This document shows positions 24,937 to 33,770 of a stretch of DNA of 64,000 nt, one piece after another. A program made the translations under genes and the position numbers. The DNA comes from Myroides albus (GTDB taxonomy: Bacteria; Bacteroidota; Bacteroidia; Flavobacteriales; Flavobacteriaceae): NCBI RefSeq assembly GCF_009711045.1, contig NZ_WMJX01000012.1, positions 35,967-99,966 on the forward strand, in the 5' to 3' direction. Under the pieces are notes generated by a model that worked only from the letters and a program-made list of their open reading frames with translations, ran no database searches and was not told where the DNA came from. Within the stretch, counting starts at the first letter, position 1. Every line of letters starts with the position of its first letter.

Positions 24937-26904
24937 ATGGCAGGAAATATGAAACCAAACCAAAATAAATCAAAATTTAACCCTTGGCTATTGTATGGTA
25001 GCATACTGGTGATAATTTTGGTTATCCAACTGCTGACGAAAGGAAGCAGTTTTGGAAACACTAAAGAATTAAGTCTTTCCAAACTATATGAATTCGTAGA
25101 AAAGGGATATGTAGAAAAAATCGAATTTAATCGCAGTGCTGCAAAGGTGTACATCAAATCTGATGTATTGCAAAATAACGAGGAATTCAAAAACGCACAA
25201 AGCAAACCTATCCTTGGTCAAGAAACTAAGGGACCTCAATTCATTACTGATATTGGTGATCCTAAAATCTTACAAGAAAAATTAGACGTTGCTGTACAAG
25301 AGCAAAAACTAACAGAATATAAATCTGAACCTGAAAGTAACTGGGGAGACTTATTTATAAGCTTCTTGCCTATTGTTATTATCATCGGATTCTGGTTATT
25401 CATGATGAGAAGAATGACTGGTGGCGGTGGCGCTGGTGGAGGAGGTCAAATCTTCTCAATTGGAAAGTCAAAAGCTAAATTATTCGATGAAAAAAACAGC
25501 ATAAAAGTTAGTTTCAAGGACGTTGCTGGTTTAGAAGGTGCAAAAGATGAAATAGTAGAAATAGTAGAATTTCTAAAGAATCCTGAAAAATATACATCCA
25601 TCGGAGGAAAGATTCCTAAAGGAGCTTTACTTGTAGGACCTCCTGGAACAGGAAAAACACTATTGGCAAAAGCGGTAGCAGGAGAAGCAAATGTACCTTT
25701 CTTCTCTTTATCTGGTTCTGACTTTGTTGAAATGTTTGTAGGAGTTGGAGCATCGAGAGTGCGAGACTTATTTAAACAAGCAAAGGAAAAAGCACCAGCT
25801 ATCATCTTCATTGATGAGATTGATGCAGTAGGACGTGCAAGAGGTAAAAGCAATTTCTCTGGTTCAAATGACGAAAGAGAGAACACTTTAAACCAACTAT
25901 TAACTGAAATGGATGGTTTTGGTTCACATACAAACGTTATTGTTTTAGCAGCGACGAACAGAGCTGAGATATTAGACAAAGCCCTTTTACGTGCTGGTCG
26001 TTTTGACAGACAAATTTACGTAGACTTACCAGATGTTAAAGAAAGAGAAGCTATATTCAATGTTCACTTGAGAAACATCAAGAAAGTAGACAACTTAGAT
26101 ATTGACTTTTTAGCAAAACAAACACCTGGTTTTTCGGGTGCTGACATCGCTAACGTTTGTAATGAAGCTGCTTTAACAGCTGCTCGTAAAAACAAAACTC
26201 AAGTAGATATGCAAGACTTCTTAGATGCTGTTGACAGAATCATTGGAGGACTTGAAAAGAAAAATAAAATTATCAGCCCAGAAGAAAAATACGCAATTGC
26301 TATTCACGAAGCTGGACACGCTACTGTAAGCTGGATGTGTGAACACGCTGCTCCATTAGTAAAAGTAACTATTGTTCCGAGAGGTCAAAGTTTAGGAGCT
26401 GCTTGGTACCTTCCTGCTGAAAGACAAATCGTTCGCACAGAGCAAATGTTAGATGAGATGTGTGCAACAATGGGTGGACGTGCTGCTGAGAAAATTATTT
26501 TTGACAAAATATCAACAGGAGCATTAAGTGATCTTGAAAAGGTTACTAAGCAAGCAAAAGCTATGGTAACTGTTTATGGATTAAATGAAAAATTAGGTAA
26601 TATCACTTATTACGATTCGTCAGGTCAAAGTGAATACAACTTTTCTAAACCATATTCAGAAGAAACAGCCAAGGTAATCGATGAAGAGATTTCTAAGCTT
26701 ATAGAAGGACAATATCAAAGAGCAATGGAAATTCTAAGTCAAAATAGAGAAAAACTTATTCAATTAGCCGATTTACTATGCGAAAAAGAAGTTATTTTCA
26801 AACAAGACTTAGAAAATATCTTTGGAAAACGTCCTTTTGACAAGGAGATAATTGAAGATATCACAGAAGAAGATACAGATAAAACGCCTGAGGCTGAAGT
26901 ATAA
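24937..26904 (+). CDS. ftsH: ATP-dependent zinc metalloprotease FtsH
   Basis: A 655-residue membrane AAA+ protease. Two membrane segments at about 17-33 and 141-157 flank the periplasmic domain. A Gly-rich linker (161-170) is followed by the AAA domain with Walker A GPPGTGKT (234-241), Walker B IIFIDEIDAVG and the SRH region TNRAEILDKALLRAGRFDR. The zinc site is H457-EAGH with H461. The acidic C-terminal tail (EDITEEDTDKTPEAEV) is usual. It controls membrane-protein quality and lipid balance; phospholipid genes follow on the same strand. A strong hairpin lies just after the stop. Confidence 0.97.
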   Translation: MAGNMKPNQNKSKFNPWLLYGSILVIILVIQLLTKGSSFGNTKELSLSKLYEFVEKGYVEKIEFNRSAAKVYIKSDVLQNNEEFKNAQSKPILGQETKGPQFITDIGDPKILQEKLDVAVQEQKLTEYKSEPESNWGDLFISFLPIVIIIGFWLFMMRRMTGGGGAGGGGQIFSIGKSKAKLFDEKNSIKVSFKDVAGLEGAKDEIVEIVEFLKNPEKYTSIGGKIPKGALLVGPPGTGKTLLAKAVAGEANVPFFSLSGSDFVEMFVGVGASRVRDLFKQAKEKAPAIIFIDEIDAVGRARGKSNFSGSNDERENTLNQLLTEMDGFGSHTNVIVLAATNRAEILDKALLRAGRFDRQIYVDLPDVKEREAIFNVHLRNIKKVDNLDIDFLAKQTPGFSGADIANVCNEAALTAARKNKTQVDMQDFLDAVDRIIGGLEKKNKIISPEEKYAIAIHEAGHATVSWMCEHAAPLVKVTIVPRGQSLGAAWYLPAERQIVRTEQMLDEMCATMGGRAAEKIIFDKISTGALSDLEKVTKQAKAMVTVYGLNEKLGNITYYDSSGQSEYNFSKPYSEETAKVIDEEISKLIEGQYQRAMEILSQNREKLIQLADLLCEKEVIFKQDLENIFGKRPFDKEIIEDITEEDTDKTPEAEV

Positions 26905-26928
26905 ACCTCCCTTAGGTAACGTAAACAC

Positions 26929-26971
26929 TAAAAAACTTAACTTAAAGCAAGCTTTAAGTTAAGTTTTTTTT
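26929..26971 (+). terminator. Intrinsic terminator after ftsH
   Basis: Long perfect stem, arms AAAAACTTAACTTAAAGC and GCTTTAAGTTAAGTTTTT with a two-base loop and a T run. It separates ftsH from the LUD-cdsA-psd genes, at least in part. Confidence 0.88.
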
Positions 26972-27016
26972 TATCTTTGAATACTAGTAGTATTATTTTA
27001 TCTCTATACTTTTCGT

Positions 27017-27628
27017 ATGAGTTTTTTCAAGAAATTATTTAAAGTTTTCGAATCACCAGCACCTGAAGAGGAAAAGAACACTGAGGAGAGAGGTCAATAT
27101 CTTCCTGAGAAAATTCTTCCTGTCGATGAGTTATTCACTATTAACTTCACACAGAATGGAGGTAAATTCCTCTATTGTGAAACTAATGAAGAGCTTGCTG
27201 AGACATTCGTCAATATTTTATTGGAAAATGATTGGTTTGAGAAAAAAGCACTAACCTATGAAAGTTCTCTACATCATTTATTAAAAGAGAACAATGTCAA
27301 GTATAATGAAGTAAACAATCCTGCCTTCTTTTTTACCACTTGCGAAAGTTTAATCGCTGATGATGGCGCTATTTTATTCTCAGATAGACAACTAAAAGAC
27401 AATAAAGCAAACCACCTACCCTACAATATTGTAGTATTAGCAAAAACAAGTCAGATCACACGAACCAAGAGTGATGGACTACGCGAGATAAAAAGAAAAT
27501 ACGGAAGCTCTTTACCAAGCAATATAACTGCTTTTAACTGCTTCAAGCCTTCCGCTGTAGAAAGTGACTTCCTAAGTTATGGAAGAACACCTAAAAACTT
27601 ATATTTAATCCTCTTAGAAGATTTATAA
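27017..27628 (+). CDS. LUD-domain protein (LutC/YkgG-like)
   Basis: A 203-residue protein that I assign to the LUD family (related to lactate-utilisation LutB/LutC) by its C-terminal region: NIVVLAKTSQITRTKSDGL and EIKRKYGSSLPSNITAF, and by position between ftsH and cdsA, which is common in Flavobacteriia. The N-terminal 35 residues are charged and unstructured. No Fe-S cysteine motifs are present, so it is not a LutB-type electron carrier. The real role in this lineage is unknown. It starts a tight plus-strand run with cdsA (1 bp apart). Confidence 0.75.
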   Translation: MSFFKKLFKVFESPAPEEEKNTEERGQYLPEKILPVDELFTINFTQNGGKFLYCETNEELAETFVNILLENDWFEKKALTYESSLHHLLKENNVKYNEVNNPAFFFTTCESLIADDGAILFSDRQLKDNKANHLPYNIVVLAKTSQITRTKSDGLREIKRKYGSSLPSNITAFNCFKPSAVESDFLSYGRTPKNLYLILLEDL

Positions 27629-27629
27629 A

Positions 27630-28421
27630 ATGTCTGAAACATTAACTCGTGCTATATCAGGAATAGTCTATATAGCTTTATTAATAGGGGCAACACTATT
27701 TGATCAATTAGCCTTTGAAATTCTGTTTAGCTTCTTCTTACTTGTAGGAGCATTTGAGTTTTCAAAACTTATTAAACTACCAAAGTCACTTTGTTTGTTT
27801 GTTGCTGCTTTGGCAATAGCGATTGTATTTTGGAAAAGAGACCTTTTACCCTCTATAGCGATAGCTACTTTTGGGATTCTAACCCTTTTAGCTTTAATGG
27901 CGGAACTGTTTTCTAAAAGACAACCTAATCGCTCTTTACCTATTAAACTAATTATATTCCTTGGATATATTATAGCGCCCTTTATCACTTTACTCTTTTT
28001 ACCTATAACAAAAGAGAGTGGATATCTACCACAAATCATAATAGGGATGTTTATTCTGATATGGACTAATGACACCTTTGCTTATATAGTTGGTAAAAAA
28101 TTTGGTAAAAACAAATTATTTGAAAGAATATCTCCTAAAAAGACAATAGAAGGATTTATCGGCGGAATTATATTTACAATATTAGCAGGAATAATATTAA
28201 GTCAATATTTTGACTTCTTTTCTATCGTTATTTGGATAAGTAGTGCTATTTTTGTAGGAATTTTTGGAACTATCGGAGACTTAGTGGAATCTCGATTCAA
28301 GAGAGAAGCAGGAGTAAAAGATAGCGGGGCAATAATGCCAGGACATGGCGGTATATTAGACCGTCTTGATAGTGTTATTTTTGTAGCACCATTTTTGTAT
28401 ATAATTTTTCAAATATTATAA
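27630..28421 (+). CDS. cdsA: Phosphatidate cytidylyltransferase
   Basis: A 263-residue integral membrane enzyme making CDP-diacylglycerol from phosphatidate and CTP, the branch point of phospholipid synthesis. It has about 7-8 hydrophobic segments. The C-terminal signature is FGTIGDLVESRFKREAGVKD followed by a DSGAIMPGHGGILDRLDS stretch, the CDS family motif carrying the metal-binding aspartates. The next gene, psd, starts 2 bp after its stop, in line with a joint role. Confidence 0.95.
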   Translation: MSETLTRAISGIVYIALLIGATLFDQLAFEILFSFFLLVGAFEFSKLIKLPKSLCLFVAALAIAIVFWKRDLLPSIAIATFGILTLLALMAELFSKRQPNRSLPIKLIIFLGYIIAPFITLLFLPITKESGYLPQIIIGMFILIWTNDTFAYIVGKKFGKNKLFERISPKKTIEGFIGGIIFTILAGIILSQYFDFFSIVIWISSAIFVGIFGTIGDLVESRFKREAGVKDSGAIMPGHGGILDRLDSVIFVAPFLYIIFQIL

Positions 28422-28423
28422 TC

Positions 28424-29074
28424 ATGTTTCACAAGGAAGGAACTAAAATTATTTTCTACTCAATGCTAATAACTATAGCATTAGTTTTTGCTGCTGATTA
28501 TTTACCTTTTAATTGGCTTCGAATTGTTGTACAGTGTACAATCATTGTTTTATTATTATTAATCTTACAATTTTTCAGAAATCCTAATAGAGGTATTACA
28601 CCTTGTGATGATACAATTTTAGCTCCAGTAGATGGTAAAGTTGTAGTTATTGAAGAAGTATATGAGCCTGAGTATTTTAAAGATAAAAGACTGATGGTTT
28701 CTATCTTTATGTCTCCTATAAATGTTCACGTTACCAGATATGGACTTAGTGGTATTATCAAATACAGTAAATACCACGCAGGTAAGTATCTTGTTGCATG
28801 GCATCCAAAAGCAAGTGAAGAAAACGAAAGAACTACTGTTGTTATTGACAACCCTGTATATGGCGAAATCATGTATAGACAGATTGCCGGAGCTTTAGCT
28901 AAACGTATCGTTAACTATGCTAAAGTTGGTGATCAAGCTATTCAAGGTACAGATGCTGGGTTTATTAAATTTGGTTCGCGTGTAGATTTATACTTACCTT
29001 TGGGAACTGATGTTAACGTCGTATTGAACCAAAAAGCGAAAGGGAATATAACATCAATTGTAGGAAAAAAGTAA
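28424..29074 (+). CDS. psd: Phosphatidylserine decarboxylase, short (archaeal-type) form
   Basis: A 216-residue pyruvoyl-dependent decarboxylase that converts phosphatidylserine to phosphatidylethanolamine, the main lipid of Bacteroidota. Two N-terminal membrane segments (about 8-25 and 31-50) are followed by LAPVDGKVVVIEEV, FMSPINVHVTRYG and HPKASEENERTTVVID. The self-cleavage site is FGS with S185 in IKFGSRVDLYLP, which becomes the pyruvoyl group. The length is that of the short PSD-A class. Directly follows cdsA. Confidence 0.94.
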   Translation: MFHKEGTKIIFYSMLITIALVFAADYLPFNWLRIVVQCTIIVLLLLILQFFRNPNRGITPCDDTILAPVDGKVVVIEEVYEPEYFKDKRLMVSIFMSPINVHVTRYGLSGIIKYSKYHAGKYLVAWHPKASEENERTTVVIDNPVYGEIMYRQIAGALAKRIVNYAKVGDQAIQGTDAGFIKFGSRVDLYLPLGTDVNVVLNQKAKGNITSIVGKK

Positions 29075-29091
29075 TTGTACGAAAATAAGTG

Positions 29092-29370
29092 ATGAACACT
29101 TTAGATAAAGAATTTCACGAAGCATATATACGCATCTCGAATGAGGCAAGAAACCTTGCTCCAGATATTATGTTGCGCATATATGCTTATTACAAACAAG
29201 CTACCAATGGCTTAAGTCACAGAGACTTTCAAGATATGTCTACTGATTTGAAAAAAGCTTTCAAATTCAACGCTTGGACACAAATTAGCCATCTGTCAGC
29301 TACTCAAGCGAAGGAGGAATATATCAAGCTCGCTAAACAAATATTAGACAATCCTCAAGATGATGAATAA
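29092..29370 (+). CDS. Acyl-CoA-binding protein
   Basis: A 92-residue four-helix acyl-CoA-binding protein (ACBP family). Starting at ATG 29092 (a GTG lies just before). Marks are LDKEFHEAYIRISN, the ligand-contact region LRIYAYYKQATNG, and KFNAWTQISHLSATQAKEEY with the conserved Trp and Tyr. It binds long-chain acyl-CoA thioesters and may shuttle them to phospholipid synthesis; its place behind cdsA and psd fits. Its last codons overlap the start of the SOD-like gene by 11 bp. Confidence 0.93.
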   Translation: MNTLDKEFHEAYIRISNEARNLAPDIMLRIYAYYKQATNGLSHRDFQDMSTDLKKAFKFNAWTQISHLSATQAKEEYIKLAKQILDNPQDDE

Positions 29371-30112
29371 CAAAATCTATTCATTAATACTACTTGGATT
29401 ACTTACACTAAGCTGTAATAATCAAAATAAACTTACCGAAGTTGAAATTCCAGAAAGGGAATCTTTTATTATACCAAAGAAAGATTTTCCCGATCCTGCT
29501 ACAATTAAAACAAAGCAAGGACCGTTTGATATGCCAAAATTAAGCTATCAATTCAACGAGTTACCCGAATTATTTAGTGCTGAAGATTTTTATACGCATT
29601 ATGCAGTAGTTCAATTAGACAATGCCAACAAACTAAATTCCACTATACACGGTACACAGTTTGAAAACTTGAGCATAGAAGACATTGTCAAACAAGCTAA
29701 CAACAATGATAAACAAATCAAAAAATTAGCTGGTATATATTACAATCACTACCTATTTTGGCAATCTATGACGCCTAAAAGCACAGAACCAAGTCAAATC
29801 GTAGCAACAGCAATAAACACTAATTTCGGGTCTTTAAATGACTTTAAAAAGCTTTTAAAAAGCAAAGCACACGAATTAGACGGAGCAGGTTATGTTTGGC
29901 TTGTCAAAAAAGGAGAAACATTAGCAGTGATTGCTACCGATAACAATATCAATCCAATGATGCCTGAATACCAGTTAGGTAAACCACTTTTAGCAATAGA
30001 TTTATGGGAACACTCCTATTACACTAAATTTGAAAACAGCATAAGTGATTACATCGATACCTATTTCAAGTACATTAATTGGCAAAGGGTAAATGATCAA
30101 TATAATCAATAA
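29360..30112 (+). CDS. Superoxide-dismutase-like lipoprotein (Fe/Mn SOD fold, altered outer sphere)
   Basis: A 250-residue lipoprotein (lipobox LTLSC, cysteine at 19), then about 45 linker residues and a full Fe/Mn SOD fold. All four metal ligands are seen by alignment to E. coli SodB: H80 (H26), H130 in YYNHYLFW (H73), D214 and H218 in IDLWEHSYY (D156, H160). In contrast the outer-sphere residues differ: the gateway Tyr34 position is N88, His30 is V84, the FeSOD Gln69 position is I126 and the MnSOD Gln position in NQDSP is Asn. Metal binding is likely, classical superoxide dismutation uncertain. Coupled to the ACBP gene by an 11-bp overlap. Confidence 0.87.
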   Translation: MMNNKIYSLILLGLLTLSCNNQNKLTEVEIPERESFIIPKKDFPDPATIKTKQGPFDMPKLSYQFNELPELFSAEDFYTHYAVVQLDNANKLNSTIHGTQFENLSIEDIVKQANNNDKQIKKLAGIYYNHYLFWQSMTPKSTEPSQIVATAINTNFGSLNDFKKLLKSKAHELDGAGYVWLVKKGETLAVIATDNNINPMMPEYQLGKPLLAIDLWEHSYYTKFENSISDYIDTYFKYINWQRVNDQYNQ

Positions 30113-30148
30113 AAAAATCCTCATTCTAAATAGAATGAGGATTTTTTT
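30111..30148. terminator. Bidirectional terminator between the SOD-like gene and dnaB
   Basis: Arms AATCCTCATTCT and AGAATGAGGATT with an AAAT loop, flanked by A and T runs, between convergent genes. Confidence 0.92.
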
Positions 30149-30169
30149 ATTGATTATATCCTACGTCTT

Positions 30170-31717
30170 TTAAAACGGAACATCGTCATCATTTATACTT
30201 GATCTTCCAAAAACATCATCTGCAGGAGGTAAACTGTTGGCAAAATTACGTGAGTTACCATACCCCTCATTCGTATTCATTGATGAGCCAAAAACATCCG
30301 AAGATGAAAGATCACTGTCCAGATTGTCAAATTTACCAAAATGACCTAAGAACTTTAATCTAATATTATCCAGACCACCATTACGGTGTTTCGCAACAAT
30401 AAACTCTCCTTGTCCTGTAGTAGACCCTCCTAACTCATCATCCCATTCATCAATCTTATAATACTCCGGACGATAGATAAACGAAACAATATCCGCATCT
30501 TGCTCAATCGCACCTGACTCCCTTAAATCCGATAACAATGGGCGCTTTGAAGTCCCCCTTGTCTCCACCGCACGGGACAACTGAGATAAGGCTATTACAG
30601 GGATGTCTAACTCCTTCGCCAAAGCTTTCAAGTTTCGAGAAATAGTCGAAATCTCCTGTTCACGGTTTCCTCCCCCTTTTTGATTACCTCCGGCGGTCAT
30701 CAACTGTAAATAGTCAATAATAATCAACTTGATACCATGCTGCGAAGCTAAACGTCTTGCTTTGGCACGTAAATCAAAGATAGACAAGGAAGGAGTATCA
30801 TCTATATACAATGGAGCGCGTTCCAGATCTTTCACTTTCACGTTTAATTGCTCCCATTCATGAGTTTCTAATTTACCCGTTCTCAATTTTTCAGAAGATA
30901 GCCCTGTTTCTGAAGATATCAAACGAGTGATCAACTGTACCGAAGACATCTCCAAAGAGAAGAAAGCCACACCAGCACCAGAATCTATTGCAATATTACG
31001 AGCCATCGACAATACAAATGCCGTTTTCCCCATACCTGGACGAGCGGCAATAATAATCAAGTCACTTGGTTGCCATCCAGAAGTCAAATCATCTAATTTG
31101 TGAAAACCGGTAGGTATACCACTTAAACCTTCTTTCGTACTGATCTCCTCTATTCGCTTTTTAGCTTGAGCGACTAAAGACTGCGCTGTTTCAGAACTCT
31201 TTTTAATATTACCTTGGGTCACTTCATACAGTTTTGCCTCTGCTTTATCCAATAAGTCAAAAACATCACTGGTCTCATCGTATGCATCCTCGATAATTTC
31301 ATTAGAAATGCGAATCAAACTGCGTTGAATGAATTTCTGAAGAATGATTCTCGAGTGAAACTCAATATGAGCTGAAGAAGTAATACGCTGCGTTAACCCA
31401 ACCAAATAATAGTCCCCTCCAACCAAGTCTAATTTGCCATTAGTTCTCAATTGCGTTGACACGGTAAGTAAATCAATAGGTTGATTACTCACAAATAATT
31501 GATCAATTGCTTCAAAAATATACTTATGCGCCTCTTTGTAAAAAGCTTCAGGTTGAAGAATATCGATTACCTCATCAATTCCCTTCTTATCAATCATCAT
31601 TGCTCCCAATACTGCCTCTTCCAAATCAATTGCTTGAGGCGGTAATTTTCCTTTCTCTAAAGCAATCACATCTTTAGAAAAAGATTTCATTGGTCGTATA
31701 TCTTTTGCTTGTTCCAT
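30170..31717 (-). CDS. dnaB: Replicative DNA helicase DnaB
   Basis: A 515-residue hexameric helicase of the replication fork; start at the ATG at 31717, since the frame only extends five codons to a GTG. The N-terminal domain (PQAIDLEEAVLGAMMIDKKG) interacts with primase. The RecA-like domain carries Walker A ARPGMGKTAF, FSLEMSSVQLITRLIS, IIIDYLQLMT and LSDLRESGAIEQDADIV. A 60-residue Ser/Asn/Asp-rich tail ends in DDDVPF, the acidic-hydrophobic tip also found on SSB-type proteins. It follows accA on the minus strand; no intein is present. Confidence 0.97.
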   Translation of the reverse strand: MEQAKDIRPMKSFSKDVIALEKGKLPPQAIDLEEAVLGAMMIDKKGIDEVIDILQPEAFYKEAHKYIFEAIDQLFVSNQPIDLLTVSTQLRTNGKLDLVGGDYYLVGLTQRITSSAHIEFHSRIILQKFIQRSLIRISNEIIEDAYDETSDVFDLLDKAEAKLYEVTQGNIKKSSETAQSLVAQAKKRIEEISTKEGLSGIPTGFHKLDDLTSGWQPSDLIIIAARPGMGKTAFVLSMARNIAIDSGAGVAFFSLEMSSVQLITRLISSETGLSSEKLRTGKLETHEWEQLNVKVKDLERAPLYIDDTPSLSIFDLRAKARRLASQHGIKLIIIDYLQLMTAGGNQKGGGNREQEISTISRNLKALAKELDIPVIALSQLSRAVETRGTSKRPLLSDLRESGAIEQDADIVSFIYRPEYYKIDEWDDELGGSTTGQGEFIVAKHRNGGLDNIRLKFLGHFGKFDNLDSDLSSSDVFGSSMNTNEGYGNSRNFANSLPPADDVFGRSSINDDDVPF

Positions 31718-31803
31718 ATTGCGAAAATACACCTTTTTTAAAGATTAATAAATCATTTTTTTGAGCACATAATATCAACAACTCAAACAAAACTGTTGAT
31801 AAT

Positions 31804-31832
31804 AAAAAAAATCCGAGACAGTATCTCGGATT
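31804..31832 (-). terminator. Intrinsic terminator after accA
   Basis: Arms AATCCGAGA and TCTCGGATT followed by a T run on the minus strand, 28 bp past the accA stop. Confidence 0.88.
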
Positions 31833-31859
31833 AAATTGTTTATAAAAATAGAAAGAGTA

Positions 31860-32813
31860 CTAATCTTTGTATTCTCCCATTTCAAAATATTTTTCCATGC
31901 GTTTATCAAGTAATTTATCAACTGACAATTTACTCAACTCAGCATATGATTTCTCAATGTATTCTTTTACTGACTTGAATGTAGCCTCTCTGTCTGAGTG
32001 TGCACCTCCAAGAGGTTCAGCAATAACATCATCTACTAATTTGTTTTTCTTCATGTCAAATGAAGTTAACTTCAGTGCTTCTGCTGCTTGCTCTTTATAC
32101 TCCCAGCTTCTCCACAAAATAGAAGAACATGACTCAGGCGAAATTACAGAATACCAAGTATTCTCAAGCATAGTAACTTTATCTCCTACACCAATTCCCA
32201 AAGCTCCACCAGAAGCTCCTTCACCAATAATCAAACAAATAATCGGCACTTTGATACGGAACATCTCATAGATATTTCTCGCAATTGCCTCTCCTTGTCC
32301 TCTTTCTTCAGCTTCTAATCCTGGATATGCTCCCGGAGTATCGATTAATGTAACAACTGGAATATTAAACTTCTCAGCCATTTGCATTAATCTCAATGCT
32401 TTTCTATAACCTTCTGGATTAGCCATACCGAAATTGCGGTATTGTCTTGTCTTCGTGTTATATCCTTTTTGCTGCCCAACGAACATATAACTTTGATTAC
32501 CAATCTTTCCAAGACCACCGATCATTGCTTTATCGTCTTTTACATTGCGATCTCCAAACAATTCAAGGAAAGTATCTCCACATAGTGCTTTGATATAATC
32601 CATTGTGTAAGGTCTATTTGGATGTCTTGATAATTGAACTCTTTGCCAAGGCGTTAAGTTCTTATATATATTCTTTTTCGTTTCAGCAAGTTTCTTCTCA
32701 ATTTGCTTACAAGTACTCGTTACATCTACCTCTGACTCTTCACCGATCAACGTACATTTTACTAATTGCTCCTCAAGATCTTTAATTGGAAGTTCAAAAT
32801 CTAAATATTCCAT
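31860..32813 (-). CDS. accA: Acetyl-CoA carboxylase carboxyltransferase subunit alpha
   Basis: A 317-residue AccA, half of the carboxyltransferase that moves CO2 from biotin to acetyl-CoA, forming malonyl-CoA. Family marks: [62 protein letters not shown] and [13 protein letters not shown]. No zinc finger, as normal for the alpha subunit (it is in AccD). Start at 32813 gives family length. A TATCTTTG box at 32847-32854 may be its promoter. accB, accC and accD are not in the window. Confidence 0.96.
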   Translation of the reverse strand: MEYLDFELPIKDLEEQLVKCTLIGEESEVDVTSTCKQIEKKLAETKKNIYKNLTPWQRVQLSRHPNRPYTMDYIKALCGDTFLELFGDRNVKDDKAMIGGLGKIGNQSYMFVGQQKGYNTKTRQYRNFGMANPEGYRKALRLMQMAEKFNIPVVTLIDTPGAYPGLEAEERGQGEAIARNIYEMFRIKVPIICLIIGEGASGGALGIGVGDKVTMLENTWYSVISPESCSSILWRSWEYKEQAAEALKLTSFDMKKNKLVDDVIAEPLGGAHSDREATFKSVKEYIEKSYAELSKLSVDKLLDKRMEKYFEMGEYKD

Positions 32814-32876
32814 TTATGAATAGGTTTTAGTTTCAATTATGATTTACAAAGATATAAGTTTCTACTAATAGAACAC

Positions 32877-33770
32877 CTATTTCACTGCAAGTTTTCTTCT
32901 TTTTCTATTTTTTACAATACCATTGATTATCACTGTCAAAAGAATTAACGAGGCAGCAAAATAAAAAGTCGCATTCATTTTCTCGTCATCTTTAAAGATT
33001 AACAATGCTAATAAAATTCCATATACAGGCTCTAAATTAATCGTGAGCATTACTGTAAAAGGACTCAAATCTCTTAATATATACACTGATCCCAAAAAGG
33101 CAAAGGCTGTACAAAACACGCCTAAAACCACTAACCAGAACCAGTCAATCTCACTCACTTGAAAAAATTCGTAAGTAAAGCCTCCTGTCACAGCTAAGAA
33201 AATACTGAGAATCAACAATCCTCCTAACATTTCATAGAATGTGATAATAGGCGCGGCCGTATCTTTTACTAACTTACCATTAATTATGGAAAACAAACTT
33301 GAAAGAGCAGCGGCTACAAGTCCCAATATTATCCCTTCAATATATTCAGTGCTAACACTAAAAATCAACACCAAAGCACCAATTACAATTAAGCCGAGAA
33401 ATACCTCTATATAATCTATTTTTCGCTTGTAAAATATAGGTTCTAACAAGGATGCAAAGAATGCTCCTGTTGACAAACAAGCTAACGTAATAGAAATATT
33501 AGAAACTTTAATCGCCCAAAAAAAAGTGAGCCAATGTAAGGCAATGACAACACCTGCAGCTAAAAACTGCAACAATTTGTTCTTGCTAACGCGAAGTGTT
33601 TGCTTGCGAAATGCAAATACAACGAGCAAAGTAATTACTGCAATAAGTATCCTATACCATACCAATGGCAAAGCACTTAAAGTAATTAACTGACCTAAAA
33701 TCGCTGTAAAACCCCATATAAAGACAATTATATGAAGGTAGAAGTAACTCTTAATATTATCTGCGAGCAT
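32877..33770 (-). CDS. EamA/DMT-family transporter
   Basis: A 297-residue membrane protein with about ten segments made of two EamA repeats (first: FIWGFTAILGQLITLSALPL; second: LVVLGVFCTAFAFLGSVYIL with LSPFTVMLTINLEPVYG). Drug/metabolite superfamily exporters of this type move amino acids, nucleobases or other small metabolites; the substrate is not evident. It overlaps the LptF/G-type permease gene by 14 bp, so the two are co-transcribed, an order seen across Flavobacteriia. Confidence 0.88.
   Translation of the reverse strand: MLADNIKSYFYLHIIVFIWGFTAILGQLITLSALPLVWYRILIAVITLLVVFAFRKQTLRVSKNKLLQFLAAGVVIALHWLTFFWAIKVSNISITLACLSTGAFFASLLEPIFYKRKIDYIEVFLGLIVIGALVLIFSVSTEYIEGIILGLVAAALSSLFSIINGKLVKDTAAPIITFYEMLGGLLILSIFLAVTGGFTYEFFQVSEIDWFWLVVLGVFCTAFAFLGSVYILRDLSPFTVMLTINLEPVYGILLALLIFKDDEKMNATFYFAASLILLTVIINGIVKNRKRRKLAVK

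Noticed and set aside
25446..25979. 177-codon frame opposite ftsH
   Set aside because: Antisense shadow of the FtsH AAA domain.
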